A stretch of 64,000 nt of DNA from Allosphingosinicella indica. GTDB lineage: Bacteria > Pseudomonadota > Alphaproteobacteria > Sphingomonadales > Sphingomonadaceae. The position numbers were made by a program, and so were the translations under genes. Each line of letters opens with the position of its first letter. The stretch's first letter is position 1. Below are positions 1 through 9,927 of the stretch, piece after piece. The notes beneath the pieces are model-generated. The model was not told where the DNA came from. It worked only from the letters and a program-made list of their open reading frames with translations, and made no database searches. The stretch is from the NCBI RefSeq assembly GCF_900177405.1, contig NZ_LT840185.1:1355501-1419500 (forward strand), given 5' to 3'.

Positions 1-1158
1 GGCGCCGAAATAGCGGACCTTGATGTCGGCATCGAGGAAGGCGGCGAAGGCGGGCATCAGCACTTCCACCATCGCCAGCGCGATCAGCATCGCGAGGAAG
101 GCGATGAGGATGGACTCGCCGATGAACTGGATGATGAGCTGACGACGCGCGGCGCCGAGCACCTTGCGGAGCGCCACCTCGCGCGCGCGCTGGCTGGCGC
201 GCGCGGTCGCGAGGTTGGTGAAATTGACCACCGCCATCGCCAGGATCAGCAGTGCGATGATGCCGAAGGTGACGATCGTCTTTCGGTCGTTGCCCGGCGA
301 CATCGCGCCTTCCTGCGCGCGACCGAGGTGGACGTCGCGGATGTTGACGACATGCCAGTCGCTGAAATCGCCGGCGTTGAACCGCGCCTCGCCGGCATTC
401 TGATCGGGGATGTTGCGCTTCTCCCAGGCGTGGAGCTGGCGCGTGATCGTCTCGGGATCGGCGCCGGGCTTGAGCTTCAGATAGACCCAGCCGCCCTGGC
501 AGCCCCAGCAATCGAGGAACTGCGGCTCGTTGGCCATGTAGGTGCCCATGTCGACGCGGACGATCGCATTGATCCGCATGTGCGAATTCTTGGGCAGGTT
601 CTGGAAGACGCCGCCGACCGGATAATCGGTGCGGATGCCCTTGGAGATCAGCGAGAAGGTCTTGCCGACCACATTGTCGGTGCCGAACCGCGCGACCGCT
701 TCGCTGCGACTTAGTAGGACGACATTGGGCCGGTCCAGCGCCGCCTTGTCGCCGTGCAGCATCGGCAGCGGCACGGTGTCGAGGAAGTTGTCGGCGACGT
801 AGATATAGTCCTTGGTCGAAGCCGCCTGTCCGTTCATGAACACCACGGGGGCGCTGAACAGCGCGTAGGTGGCGTTCTCGATCTGCGGGAAGTCCTTTTG
901 CAGCAGGCCTTTGGTGACATAGGGCGCCATCTGCACCTGGCCTTCCTCACCCGTGTCGGGATCGCGGAACCAGGTCTGGAACTGGTAGATGTTCTCCGCG
1001 CCCGGAACCCATTTGTCGTAGCTCGTCTCGTAGCGGACGAAGAGCAGGATCATCAGGCACGCGGCCATGCCGATCGCCATCCCGAAGATGGTGATGAAGC
1101 TGTACGTCTTGTGCTTGACGAGAGCGCGGACACCGGTGGTGAGATAGTTGCGCCACAT
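1..1158 (-). CDS. MacB/FtsX-type ABC transporter permease 1 (3' end outside window)
   Basis: The last visible gene of the leftward export operon; 386 codons are present and the frame is still open at the window edge. The start ATG at 1158 gives MWRNYLTTGVRALVKH, almost the same N-terminus as the three permeases upstream. One N-terminal membrane segment (about residues 18-41) is followed by a periplasmic core (MacB_PCD-like) and then the first FtsX unit with the family signature AREVALRKVLGA. By analogy with the neighbours the full protein should be about 830 residues with a second core plus FtsX unit. It starts 14 bases after the stop of permease 2, so it is co-transcribed. Proteins of this class carry no ATPase and must pair with a separate ATP-binding subunit; the only one nearby is at 9229-9927. 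The substrate is unknown. Confidence 0.9.
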   Translation of the reverse strand, partial: MWRNYLTTGVRALVKHKTYSFITIFGMAIGMAACLMILLFVRYETSYDKWVPGAENIYQFQTWFRDPDTGEEGQVQMAPYVTKGLLQKDFPQIENATYALFSAPVVFMNGQAASTKDYIYVADNFLDTVPLPMLHGDKAALDRPNVVLLSRSEAVARFGTDNVVGKTFSLISKGIRTDYPVGGVFQNLPKNSHMRINAIVRVDMGTYMANEPQFLDCWGCQGGWVYLKLKPGADPETITRQLHAWEKRNIPDQNAGEARFNAGDFSDWHVVNIRDVHLGRAQEGAMSPGNDRKTIVTFGIIALLILAMAVVNFTNLATARASQRAREVALRKVLGAARRQLIIQFIGESILIAFLAMLIALAMVEVLMPAFAAFLDADIKVRYFGA

Positions 1159-1171
1159 GCGTACATCCTCC

Positions 1172-3679
1172 CTATTCGTAACGGAGAGCGTGGATGGGGT
1201 TTGCGCGGGCGACGCGGATGGCGTGGCCGGAGACGGTGGCGATGGCGATGAAGAGGGCGAGCGCGCCGGCGAGCAGGAACGGCGTCGGCCCGAGCGCGAT
1301 GCGCGCGTCGAAGCTGTTGAGCCAGTCGCGCATCACCCACCACGCCACTGGCCAGGCGATCAGATTGGCGATGATCACCGGCTTCGAGAATTGCCAGGCG
1401 AGGAGCTGGACGATGTCGCGGACGCGCGCGCCGAACACCTTCCTGATGCCGATCTCCTTGGTGCGCCGCTCGGCGGTGAAGGCGGCGAGGCCGAAGAGGC
1501 CGAGGCAGGCGACGGCAATGGCGAGGATCGCGAAGCCGGCGAAGGTCTTCGCGCGCGCTTCCTCGGCATCGTAGAGCTCGGCGTTGATCTCGTCGCCGAA
1601 GCGCGCCTGGTAGGGGAGGTCGGGCGCGAAGCGCTTCCACAGCTCGCCGATGCGGCGGCGCACGCTTTCGGGATCGGCGCTGTCGTAGCGCACGACGATG
1701 TAATTGTTATATTCGCGGGCGAGCCGGTACATCATCGGCTCGAGCGGGATACGGATCGAGCGGAAGCGCGAATCCTGGACCACCCCGACGATCGTCACCG
1801 GCATCATCGGCATCGTGGGATCGAGGCTCACCGCGACGCGCACCTCCTTGCCCACCGCATCTGCCGGGTTGGCGAAGCCGAGCCGCCGCGCCGCGAGCTG
1901 GTTGACGATGACGTTGCCGCCGCGCTCGACGATCGCCCGCTCCGCCACCGGGTTAGGCGTCGGATAGGGCAGGCTCGTCTCGTCCATCGGCCGCGCGGCA
2001 TCGAAGTTGCGGCCCGCGATCAGGCGGACGCCCATCGTCGTGAAGAAATTCTCGTCGACCGGATAATTGCCGCTGGAGATGACGTCCGAGCGGCCGGGAA
2101 CGCGCACGCCGCGCCCCATCGTGCTGCTGGTGGAAACGCCGATGCTCGTCTTGGCGACTGAGCGCACGCCATCGATCCGCGCAATCTCCTTCGCGAGGCT
2201 GTCGAGCTGGGGGATCAGTCCGCGGTAGCCGGTCTCGAGCTGCAGCACGCCCTCGCGATCGAAACCGGGATCGGCAGTGCGCGCGTGAACGGTCTGTGCG
2301 TAGACGATCGCGGTGCAGATGATGAGGCCGTTGGAGACCGCGAACTGCGCCACCACCAGCGCGTTGCGCAGGCGGCCGCTGCCGGGCGTTTCCGCCGCGC
2401 TCTTGTTGGCACGAAGCACTTGCGCGGGCTGGAAGCGCGACAGGAAGAAGGCGGGATAGAGGCCGCCCGCCGCGCCGACGATCAACGTCAGGCAAACGAC
2501 CGGAAGAAGCACGCCGTCGCTGCCGAGATAGTGGAGCTGGAGATCGGCATCGAGAAAGGCGGCGAGGACGGGCAGCATCAGCTCGGCGATGCTGAGGCCG
2601 ACGATCGTGGCGAGCAGCGCGACCAGCATGGACTCGCCGAGGAACTGGACGATGAGCTGGCCGCGGCTGGCGCCGAGAACCTTGCGGAGCGCGACCTCGC
2701 GCGCGCGCTGGCTGGCGCGGGCGGTGGCGAGGTTGGTGAAGTTGATGCAGGCCATCGCCAGGATCAGCGCGGCCACCACGGCGAACGTGATGATGGTGGC
2801 GCGGTCGTTCCCCGGCCGCATCACCGCGCGGTCGGCCGCGCCCAGATGCACGTCGCGGACGTTGACCAGCTTCCAGTCCTGATCGGTGCCGGGATTCTCC
2901 ATGCGGTCGCCGAACGCCTGGTCGGGAATGTTGCGCTTCTCCCAGGCGGGGAGGCCCGCGCGGATCGCCTCGACATCCGCGCCGGGCCGCAGGCGGACGT
3001 AGTTCCAGCCGGAAATCTCGCCCCAGCTCGTCATGTAGCCGGGATAATCGGCGAAGATCCTGTTGAAATCGGAGCGGATCACCATGGTGAAGTTGAGGTG
3101 TGAATTTTTGGGGATGTCGCGCATCACGCCGGTGACGCGATAATCCACCCGCTCGCCGCGCTCGATCAGCGTCAGCGTCTTGCCGAGCGCGGACTCGTTG
3201 CCGAACAGGCGGCGCGCCTCGGTTTCCGAAAGCACGGCCGAATTGACCTCGCTGAGCGCACGCAGCGGATCGCCGGCGACAAAGGGCAGGCGGACGATGT
3301 CGAAGAATGGCCCATCGACGCGGATCGCATCCTCGACCTCCAGCGCCTCACCGCCGCTCAGCACGACGGGAGACGTGCCGCTGGCGTGGACGCGCGCCTC
3401 GATCTGCGGAAAATCCTTCTGCAGCGTCGTTCCCGCGACATATTGCGACATGCGCAGCTTGTATTCGTCGCCAGTCTCGCGGTCGGTGCTGAAGCTCTGC
3501 ACCTGATAGGTGCGCTCCGCGTCGGGAAGCCAGCGGTCGTAGCCCGTTTCGTAGCGGATATAGAGGATCAGCAGCAGGCAGGCGGCGATGCCGAGCGCAA
3601 GCCCCGCGATGTTGACCACCGCATAGGTGCGGTTCTTGAGCAGCGCGCGGATACCGACGGTCAGATAATTGCGCCACAT
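1172..3679 (-). CDS. MacB/FtsX-type ABC transporter permease 2
   Basis: 835 residues from ATG 3679. The frame is open 61 codons further upstream, but the family N-terminus MWRNYLTVGIRALLKN fixes this start. Architecture: membrane helix at about 18-41, MacB-like periplasmic core, FtsX unit 1 (AREVALRKVLGA), a second helix (RNALVVAQFAVSNGLIICTA), a second periplasmic core, and a C-terminal FtsX unit with ERRTKEIGIRKVFGA, ending in NPIHALRYE. This doubled layout is about twice the length of E. coli MacB permease domains and resembles Bacteroidetes-type permeases of this superfamily. It lies 14 bases after permease 3. Likely role: inner-membrane part of an efflux or envelope mechanotransmission complex; the substrate cannot be read from the sequence. 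Confidence 0.93.
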   Translation of the reverse strand: MWRNYLTVGIRALLKNRTYAVVNIAGLALGIAACLLLILYIRYETGYDRWLPDAERTYQVQSFSTDRETGDEYKLRMSQYVAGTTLQKDFPQIEARVHASGTSPVVLSGGEALEVEDAIRVDGPFFDIVRLPFVAGDPLRALSEVNSAVLSETEARRLFGNESALGKTLTLIERGERVDYRVTGVMRDIPKNSHLNFTMVIRSDFNRIFADYPGYMTSWGEISGWNYVRLRPGADVEAIRAGLPAWEKRNIPDQAFGDRMENPGTDQDWKLVNVRDVHLGAADRAVMRPGNDRATIITFAVVAALILAMACINFTNLATARASQRAREVALRKVLGASRGQLIVQFLGESMLVALLATIVGLSIAELMLPVLAAFLDADLQLHYLGSDGVLLPVVCLTLIVGAAGGLYPAFFLSRFQPAQVLRANKSAAETPGSGRLRNALVVAQFAVSNGLIICTAIVYAQTVHARTADPGFDREGVLQLETGYRGLIPQLDSLAKEIARIDGVRSVAKTSIGVSTSSTMGRGVRVPGRSDVISSGNYPVDENFFTTMGVRLIAGRNFDAARPMDETSLPYPTPNPVAERAIVERGGNVIVNQLAARRLGFANPADAVGKEVRVAVSLDPTMPMMPVTIVGVVQDSRFRSIRIPLEPMMYRLAREYNNYIVVRYDSADPESVRRRIGELWKRFAPDLPYQARFGDEINAELYDAEEARAKTFAGFAILAIAVACLGLFGLAAFTAERRTKEIGIRKVFGARVRDIVQLLAWQFSKPVIIANLIAWPVAWWVMRDWLNSFDARIALGPTPFLLAGALALFIAIATVSGHAIRVARANPIHALRYE

Positions 3680-3693
3680 GATCGTGCGGGCTC

Positions 3694-6183
3694 CTATTCG
3701 TAGCGCAGGGCGTGGATGGGGTTGGTGCGCGCGACGCGGATCGCGTGGCCGGAGATGGTGCCGAGCGCGATGACGAGCGCCAGGAAGCCGGCGAGGACGA
3801 ACGGTGTCGGCGTCAACGCGATGCGCGCATCGAACGTGTTCAGCCAATCGCGCATCACCCACCAGGCCACCGGCCAGGCGACGAGATTGGCGATCACCAC
3901 GGGCTTGGAGAATTGCCAGGCGAGAAGCTGGACGATGTCGCGCACCCGCGCCCCGAACACCTTGCGGATCCCGATCTCCTTGGTCCGCCGTTCGGCCGTG
4001 AAGGCTGCGAGGCCGAAGAGCCCGAGGCAGGCGACGACGATGGCGAGGATCGCGAAGCCGGCGAAGGTCTGCCCGCGCGCCCGATCGGTGCGGTAGAGTT
4101 CGGCGAGCTTCAGATCGGCGAGTTCGCCGTCATAGGGAACCTCGGGCGCGAGCCGTTTCCACACCTCGCCGATGCGCTGCCGGACGGCTTCCGGATCGGC
4201 GCTGTCGTACCGGACGATGAGATGGGAATAGATGCCGCGATCGTAGAACAATTGCGCTTCGAACGGCTCGCGGATCGAGCGGAAGCGGCTGTTCTCGACG
4301 ACCCCGACGATCGTTCCCGGCAGCAGGCCGATGTCCTCGCCGTAGAAATCGAGCCCCACGGTCTTGCCGATCGCGGCCGCCGGCTCGGCAAAGCCGAGCT
4401 GCTCCGCCGCCAGACGGTTGACCACGATATTGATCCCCCGCGCGACCATCGCGCGTTCCGCGGGCGCCACCGTTTCCTCGGGTTCATAGGGCGTCCACGC
4501 ATAATCCTGCGCATAACGCCGCGACAGCGTGCGCCCGGCGAGCAGCCGCGTGCCCAGGGTCTGGAAGAAAGAGGGCGTGACGCTGTAATTGCCGATCGTC
4601 ACCGGCTTGTCGCGGCCGGGCGCCATCACTTGCGAATTGGTGACGTTGTCGGTCGCCGGGACGATGCTCGTGGCGGCGACATCGGCCACGCCGTCGATGC
4701 GCTCGACTTCGCGGAGCAGCGTTTCGGTCACCGGGATCATCGCCGCGCGGTTCATGTTGCTGGCCACGATCAACCCGCCGTGCCGGTATCCTGGATCGGC
4801 GGATCGGGCGAACTCCGTCTGCAGGTAGACGATCGCGGTGCAGATGATCAGGCCGATCGAAACCGCGAACTGGCCGACGACCAGCACGTTGCGCAGCCGC
4901 CCCGTCCCGCTCGGCTCTGCCGACGAGCGATTGGCCTTGAGCACTGCGGCCGGCTGAAAGCGCGAGAGGTAGAAAGCGGGATAGAGCCCGCCCGCGATCC
5001 CGACGAACAGCCAGATGGCCACGATCTGCGGCAGCATGCCGTTCGCGCCGAGGTAGACGAGATCGAAGCCGGCGTTGAGGAAGCTGCGGAACATCGGCAG
5101 CGTCAGCTCCGCCACGGTCAGCGCGATCAGCATCGCGACGCCGGTCAGCAGCAGCGATTCTCCCAGGAACTGGAAGATCAACTGCCGCCGGTTGGCGCCG
5201 AGTACTTTCCTGAGCGCAACCTCCCGCGCGCGCTTGCTGGCACGGGCGGTGGCGAGATTGATGAAATTGACCGTCGCCATCGCGAGGATGAGCAGTGCGA
5301 CGATCGCGAAGGTGATGATCGTCCGGCGGTCGTTCACCGGCCGCTCGGGCTCGCCCTCCGCGCCGCTCAGGTGGACGTCGCGAATGTTGACGAGCTTCCA
5401 GTCGAAAGCGTCGCCCTCGCTGGTGCGGACGGTGCCGGCGAGCTGGACCGGGATGTTGCGCTTCTCCCAGGCCGGCAGGCCGCGGGTGATGTCGTCCGGC
5501 GACGCGCCCGGCTTCAGCTTGAGATAGACGTAGCCGTTGATGCAGCCCCAGCCGCATTGCTCGATCCGCTCCGGCGTGATCCGCGACACCATCTGCATTT
5601 CGATATTGCTGTTGCGCGGGATGTCCTCGAACACGCCGGTAATGCGCATGTCGCGACGCTCGCCCCTGATGATGCGGGAGATGGTTTTGCCGACGACGTC
5701 GGTGGTGCCGAACCGTCGCATCGCTTCGGAACGGCTGAGCACCAGCGTATCGACCGCGTCGATCGCCGTGTCGCGATTGCCGGCGATGAAAGGGAGCTGC
5801 AGGATGTCGAACAGGGTTGGATCGGCGAAATACACGTTGCCGTAGGTCGCCTCGCCATCCTGGACGAAGACCAGCTCGCTGGAGTCCGCGCGCGCGATCG
5901 CCTCGATCTGCGGGAAATCCTTGGCGAGGCTCTCGGCGATGACACCGTGGGACGCCTGGAGCGTCCGCACGTCTCCCGTCTCGGGATCGGTGCGAACGCT
6001 CTGAACCTGATAGATGCGGTCGGAATCGGGCAGCCAGGCGTCGTAGCTCGTCTCGTACCGGACGTAGAGCAATAGCAGCAGGCAGGCCGCCAGCCCGAGC
6101 GCGAGGCCGAGGATGTTGACCACGGCAAACGTCCGGTTCTTCGTCAGCGCACGAAGAGCGACCGTCAGGTAATTCTGCCACAT
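3694..6183 (-). CDS. MacB/FtsX-type ABC transporter permease 3
   Basis: 829 residues from ATG 6183 (MWQNYLTVALRALTKN). It has the same doubled core plus FtsX architecture as its neighbours: first helix at about 18-41, AREVALRKVLGA in the middle, a helix at RNVLVVGQFAVSIGLIICTA, and ERRTKEIGIRKVFGA near the C-terminus, ending in NPIHALRYE. The periplasmic cores differ most from those of permeases 2 and 4, as expected if the paralogues handle different ligands or form heterodimers. It is 38 bases downstream of permease 4 and 14 bases upstream of permease 2. Family membership is clear; transport function is inferred. Confidence 0.93.
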   Translation of the reverse strand: MWQNYLTVALRALTKNRTFAVVNILGLALGLAACLLLLLYVRYETSYDAWLPDSDRIYQVQSVRTDPETGDVRTLQASHGVIAESLAKDFPQIEAIARADSSELVFVQDGEATYGNVYFADPTLFDILQLPFIAGNRDTAIDAVDTLVLSRSEAMRRFGTTDVVGKTISRIIRGERRDMRITGVFEDIPRNSNIEMQMVSRITPERIEQCGWGCINGYVYLKLKPGASPDDITRGLPAWEKRNIPVQLAGTVRTSEGDAFDWKLVNIRDVHLSGAEGEPERPVNDRRTIITFAIVALLILAMATVNFINLATARASKRAREVALRKVLGANRRQLIFQFLGESLLLTGVAMLIALTVAELTLPMFRSFLNAGFDLVYLGANGMLPQIVAIWLFVGIAGGLYPAFYLSRFQPAAVLKANRSSAEPSGTGRLRNVLVVGQFAVSIGLIICTAIVYLQTEFARSADPGYRHGGLIVASNMNRAAMIPVTETLLREVERIDGVADVAATSIVPATDNVTNSQVMAPGRDKPVTIGNYSVTPSFFQTLGTRLLAGRTLSRRYAQDYAWTPYEPEETVAPAERAMVARGINIVVNRLAAEQLGFAEPAAAIGKTVGLDFYGEDIGLLPGTIVGVVENSRFRSIREPFEAQLFYDRGIYSHLIVRYDSADPEAVRQRIGEVWKRLAPEVPYDGELADLKLAELYRTDRARGQTFAGFAILAIVVACLGLFGLAAFTAERRTKEIGIRKVFGARVRDIVQLLAWQFSKPVVIANLVAWPVAWWVMRDWLNTFDARIALTPTPFVLAGFLALVIALGTISGHAIRVARTNPIHALRYE

Positions 6184-6221
6184 CGCCGCCTACTCCCCGT
6201 TTGGCGTTTCTCTTGTCGTTA

Positions 6222-8723
6222 CTATTCGTATCTGAGTGCGTGGATCGGATTGGCGCGGGCGACCTTCAGCGCGTGGCCGGCGATCGTCCCGATCGCGATG
6301 GCGAGCGCGAGCACGCCGGCGAGCAGGAAGGGCCCGGGCCCGAGGTCGATCCGCGTGTCGAAGCTGTTGAGCCAGTCGCGCATCGCCCACCAGGCGACCG
6401 GCCAGGCGATGAGGTTGGCGATGATCACCGGCTTCGAGAACTGCCACGTCAGCAGCCGCACGATGTCGCGGCTGCGCGCGCCCAGCACCTTGCGGATGCC
6501 GATCTCCTTGGTGCGCCGCTCGGCGGTGAAGGCGGCGAGGCCGAACAGGCCCAGGCAGGCGACGATGACCGCGAGGACCGCGAAGGCGGCAAAGATCTGC
6601 GCGCGCGCCGATTCCGCTTCGTACAGCTCGCGCACGATATCCTCGCTGAACTTGCCGTCGAACGGCACGTCGGTCGCAAGCTGGCGCCACGTGTTCTCGA
6701 GCGCCTGCATCACCGCACGCGGATCGCTGGTGTCGTAGCGCACGATCATCGCGCCCGTGTCGGCCTTGGCGAGGCGGAACATGATCGGATCGAGCGGCTG
6801 ACGGATCGAGCGGAAGCGCGAATCCTGGACAACGCCGATGATCGTCGCGGGTAGACGGCCGCCATATTCCTCACGCGTGGTGAGGTTGACCTGCTTGCCG
6901 ACCGCTTCGCGCGGGGTGAAGCCCAGCCGCTTGGCGGCAAGCTCGTTGATGACGATGTTGGAGCCGCGTGCGATCAGCGCCCGCTCCGCAGCTTCATCTT
7001 CCGGGAAGGGCGTCTGCGAATCGTCCGCCGGACGGTTCTCATCGAACTGCCGGCCGGCGATCACCTTAACGCCCATCGCATCGAAGAAGCCGGCATCGAC
7101 GGCGTAATTGCCGATCGTTGCGGGTTCCTCGCGCCCAGGCACCTGGACGCCGGTGTTCATGTTGTTGCGGGTCGCGATGCCGATCGCGGAGCGGCCGACC
7201 GCGACGACGCCCGGCACGCGCTTCATCGCTTCGACGATCGAATCCGCGCGCTCGGTGAGCTGGCGGCGGCCGATGCTCTCGACCTGGATCAGCCCGTCGC
7301 GATTGTAGCCGGGATCGGCGGTCTGTGCGTAGACCGTCTGCGCATAGACGACGGCGGTGCAGATGATGAGGCCGATCGAGACGGCGAACTGGCCGACGAC
7401 CAGCACGTTGCGCAGCCGCCCAGTGCCGGAGGCTTCCGCCGCCGACTTGTTGGCCTTCAGCACCTGTGCGGGCTGGAAGCGCGAGAGATAGAAGGAGGGG
7501 TAGATCCCGCCCGCCGCGCCGACCAACAGCACCAGCCCGATGATCGGCAGGATGAGGCCGTTGGCGCCGAAATAATGAAGCTCCAGATCGGCGTCGAGGA
7601 AGGCGGAGAGGCCCGGCAGCGCCAGCTCGACCAGCGCCAGCGCGACGCACATCGAAAGCGCGGCGACCATGATCGATTCGCCGAGGAACTGGAGGATGAG
7701 CTGCTTGCGGCTGGCGCCCAGCACCTTCCTCAGCGCCACCTCGCGCGCCCGCTGGCTGGCGCGGGCAGTAGCGAGATTGGTGAAGTTGACACAGGCCATC
7801 GCAAGGATCAGCGCCGCGACGATGGCGAAGGTGGTGATGCTCCGCGCGTCATTGCCCGGCCGGGTCGCGCCGGACTGCGCTTCGCCCAGGTGGACGTCGC
7901 GGATGTTGACGAGGTTCCAGTCCTGGTCGTCGCCCGAATTGGTGCGGCGGCCGTCGAACACCTGATCGCGGATGTTGCGCTTCTCCCACGCGGGCATCTG
8001 CGCCTGGATGCTCTTCGGGTCGGTGCCGGGCTTCAGCGTGAAATAATACCAGCCGGACTGCCAGTCGAAGCTGTCGAGGAAGTCGGGCTGGTCGGCGAAA
8101 TAGCTGACCGGATCGAACCGCGCGACGAGGCTGAACTTGGTGTGGCTGTTCTTGGGGATGTCCTTCATCACGCCGCCGATGCGGTAATCGAGCTGGCGGC
8201 CGCCGGTGACGATGGTCATCGTCTTGCCGAGCGCCGGGCCGTCGCCGAACAGGCGCTTTTTCTCGGTCTCGCTGATCACGGCGTCACCGGGCTTGGCGAG
8301 CGCGGTCATCGGATTGCCCTCCACCAGCGGATATTGCAGCACGTCGAAGAAGCGGTCGTTGACGAGGAACGCCTGATCGATGGTCAGCGCCTCGCTGCCC
8401 TTCATCACCACCGGCGACGCGCCGAGCGCGTAGACGCCCTTGTCGACCTGCGGGAAATCGCGCTTTAGCGCGGCGCCCGAGGAGAATGACGTCATCTGGA
8501 GATTCATCGTCTCCCCGGTCTCGCGCGAAGTGTACCAGGCTTGGAGCTGGTACGTGTTCTCGGCATTGGGAAGCGTCTGGTCGTAGCTCGTCTCGTAGCG
8601 GACGTAGAGCAGGATCATCAGGCAGGCGGCGAGGCCGATGGCGAGGCCGAAGATGTTGATGAAGGCGTAGGTCTTGTTCTTCGCCAGCGCCCTCAGGCCC
8701 ACCGTCACATAATTGCGCCACAT
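6222..8723 (-). CDS. MacB/FtsX-type ABC transporter permease 4
   Basis: 833 residues from ATG 8723 (MWRNYVTVGLRALAKN), the first permease of the operon. It has an N-terminal helix, periplasmic core, FtsX unit (AREVALRKVLGA), second helix (RNVLVVGQFAVSIGLIICTA), second core and final FtsX unit (ERRTKEIGIRKVLGA), ending NPIHALRYE. It sits 20 bases downstream of the RidA-like gene. The conserved intracellular loop that contacts the ATPase is intact in both FtsX units. It probably works with the ATPase at 9229-9927 and the membrane-fusion protein at 9924-11234. Which permeases pair with each other is not visible. Confidence 0.93.
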   Translation of the reverse strand: MWRNYVTVGLRALAKNKTYAFINIFGLAIGLAACLMILLYVRYETSYDQTLPNAENTYQLQAWYTSRETGETMNLQMTSFSSGAALKRDFPQVDKGVYALGASPVVMKGSEALTIDQAFLVNDRFFDVLQYPLVEGNPMTALAKPGDAVISETEKKRLFGDGPALGKTMTIVTGGRQLDYRIGGVMKDIPKNSHTKFSLVARFDPVSYFADQPDFLDSFDWQSGWYYFTLKPGTDPKSIQAQMPAWEKRNIRDQVFDGRRTNSGDDQDWNLVNIRDVHLGEAQSGATRPGNDARSITTFAIVAALILAMACVNFTNLATARASQRAREVALRKVLGASRKQLILQFLGESIMVAALSMCVALALVELALPGLSAFLDADLELHYFGANGLILPIIGLVLLVGAAGGIYPSFYLSRFQPAQVLKANKSAAEASGTGRLRNVLVVGQFAVSIGLIICTAVVYAQTVYAQTADPGYNRDGLIQVESIGRRQLTERADSIVEAMKRVPGVVAVGRSAIGIATRNNMNTGVQVPGREEPATIGNYAVDAGFFDAMGVKVIAGRQFDENRPADDSQTPFPEDEAAERALIARGSNIVINELAAKRLGFTPREAVGKQVNLTTREEYGGRLPATIIGVVQDSRFRSIRQPLDPIMFRLAKADTGAMIVRYDTSDPRAVMQALENTWRQLATDVPFDGKFSEDIVRELYEAESARAQIFAAFAVLAVIVACLGLFGLAAFTAERRTKEIGIRKVLGARSRDIVRLLTWQFSKPVIIANLIAWPVAWWAMRDWLNSFDTRIDLGPGPFLLAGVLALAIAIGTIAGHALKVARANPIHALRYE

Positions 8724-8743
8724 GATCCTTCGATCCTTCTAAT

Positions 8744-9232
8744 TCAGCCGGCCGCAGCGGCCTTGCGCCGCGCGACGATCTTGATTTCGGTGATGCCGCC
8801 GTCGGGCAGCAGGCGATCGACGTCGATCGCGGTCCAGGCGGGCGGGGGCGATCCCAGATATTGCTTCTGGACGGCGCTCATCGCGTCGATCTCGGCCGTG
8901 ATGTCTGTGTGGAAGCTCGTCATGTCGACGATGTCGCCATAGTCGGCGCCCGCGCGTTTCAGGATCGCGCCGATCTGCTTGAACAAGCGCTCGTAAGCGG
9001 GTTTGAGGTCGGTCTCGCCCGGTGCCTTCCCGGCGACGATGCCGGAAAGGAACACGAGATCGCCGGCGATCACCGCATCGGCATAGCCGTAGCTTTCCTG
9101 CGAAGCGCGATGCGCCGCATTCTCCGACATCAGCACCGTCTCCGCCGTCCGCGCCTGGGCGAACAGCGGGCCGGGAAACACCGCTGCGAAGGCGAGCGCG
9201 CCGGCTTTCGCAAGGCGGAGCGGCGTTATCAC
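8744..9232 (-). CDS. Secreted RidA (YjgF/YER057c/UK114) family protein
   Basis: 162 residues. GTG 9232 is chosen because it overlaps the ATPase stop as GTGA, the same coupling seen elsewhere in the operon. Residues 1-25 form a signal peptide (hydrophobic LAKAGALAFAAVFPGPLFAQA), so the product should be periplasmic, unlike classical cytosolic RidA. The body shows the RidA fold: GDLVFLSGIVAG, a central domain, and C-terminal WTAIDVDRLLPDGGITEIKI. The deaminase-type arginine near the C-terminus (normally in a CxxR or similar motif) is not obvious, so enamine/imine deaminase activity is uncertain. Its place between the ATPase and the first permease suggests a ligand-binding or accessory role in the export system; this is inference. 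Confidence 0.8.
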   Translation of the reverse strand: MITPLRLAKAGALAFAAVFPGPLFAQARTAETVLMSENAAHRASQESYGYADAVIAGDLVFLSGIVAGKAPGETDLKPAYERLFKQIGAILKRAGADYGDIVDMTSFHTDITAEIDAMSAVQKQYLGSPPPAWTAIDVDRLLPDGGITEIKIVARRKAAAAG

Positions 9233-9927
9233 GCGGCGCGCCTCCGCTCCTGGAGGATGCGGCCGTCGAGCATGTTGACGACGCGGCCCGCATAATCGGC
9301 GTGGCTCGGCGAGTGGGTGACCATGACGATGGTCGAGCCCTCGCGGTTGAGCTGCTGGAGCATCTTCATCACCTCTTCGCCATGGCTGGTGTCGAGGTTG
9401 CCGGTCGGCTCGTCGGCGAGGATCAGCTTGGGCTCGCCGACCAGCGCGCGGGCGACGGCGACGCGCTGCTGCTGGCCGCCCGAAAGCTGGCTCGGCCGGT
9501 GCTTGGCGCGGTGGGCGATGCCCACCTTGTCCATCACCGCATCGACGCGCGCGCGGCGCTCTGCGGCGGGGACGTTGTGGTAGAGCAAAGCGAGCTCGAC
9601 ATTCTCGCGGACCGAAAGCTCGTCGACCAGATTGAAGCTCTGGAAGATGAAGCCGATATTCTCCTTGCGGAAATCGGCGAGCTTGGCCTCCGGCAGGTTC
9701 GCGACCTCGGTGCCGTTGAAGACGTAGGAGCCGCCGGTCGGGCTGTCGAGCATCCCGACGACGTTGAGCAAGGTCGATTTGCCGCAGCCCGACGGGCCCA
9801 TGATCGCGACGAACTCGCCGTCCGCGATATCGAGCTGGATGTCGTCGAGCGCGGTCGTCTCGATCGTGTCGGTGCGATAGGTCCGCTGGATATTGCGCAT
9901 GCTGAGCATGAGGTTCGGCTCCTTCAT
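9229..9927 (-). CDS. ABC transporter ATP-binding protein, MacB/LolD type
   Basis: 232 residues. It has all nucleotide-binding motifs: Walker [10 protein letters not shown] at about 44-52, Q-loop Q96, signature LSGGQQQR at about 148-155, Walker B LILADE at about 168-173 followed by PTGNLD, and the H-loop MVTHS near 203. This is the type of ATPase that drives FtsX-like permeases (MacB, LolD, FtsE). The start ATG 9927 overlaps the stop of the HlyD-like gene as ATGA, and the stop overlaps the RidA-like start. It is the only ATPase gene for four permeases, so it is presumably shared. Confidence 0.95.
   Translation of the reverse strand: MKEPNLMLSMRNIQRTYRTDTIETTALDDIQLDIADGEFVAIMGPSGCGKSTLLNVVGMLDSPTGGSYVFNGTEVANLPEAKLADFRKENIGFIFQSFNLVDELSVRENVELALLYHNVPAAERRARVDAVMDKVGIAHRAKHRPSQLSGGQQQRVAVARALVGEPKLILADEPTGNLDTSHGEEVMKMLQQLNREGSTIVMVTHSPSHADYAGRVVNMLDGRILQERRRAA

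Noticed and set aside
3680-3862. 61-codon N-terminal extension of permease 2
   Set aside because: It runs through the end of permease 3, and all four paralogues begin at the same MW(R/Q)NY sequence.
3712-6075. 787-residue plus-strand open frame opposite permease 3
   Set aside because: Typical high-GC mirror frame; no motifs or ribosome-binding site, while the minus-strand permease is intact.
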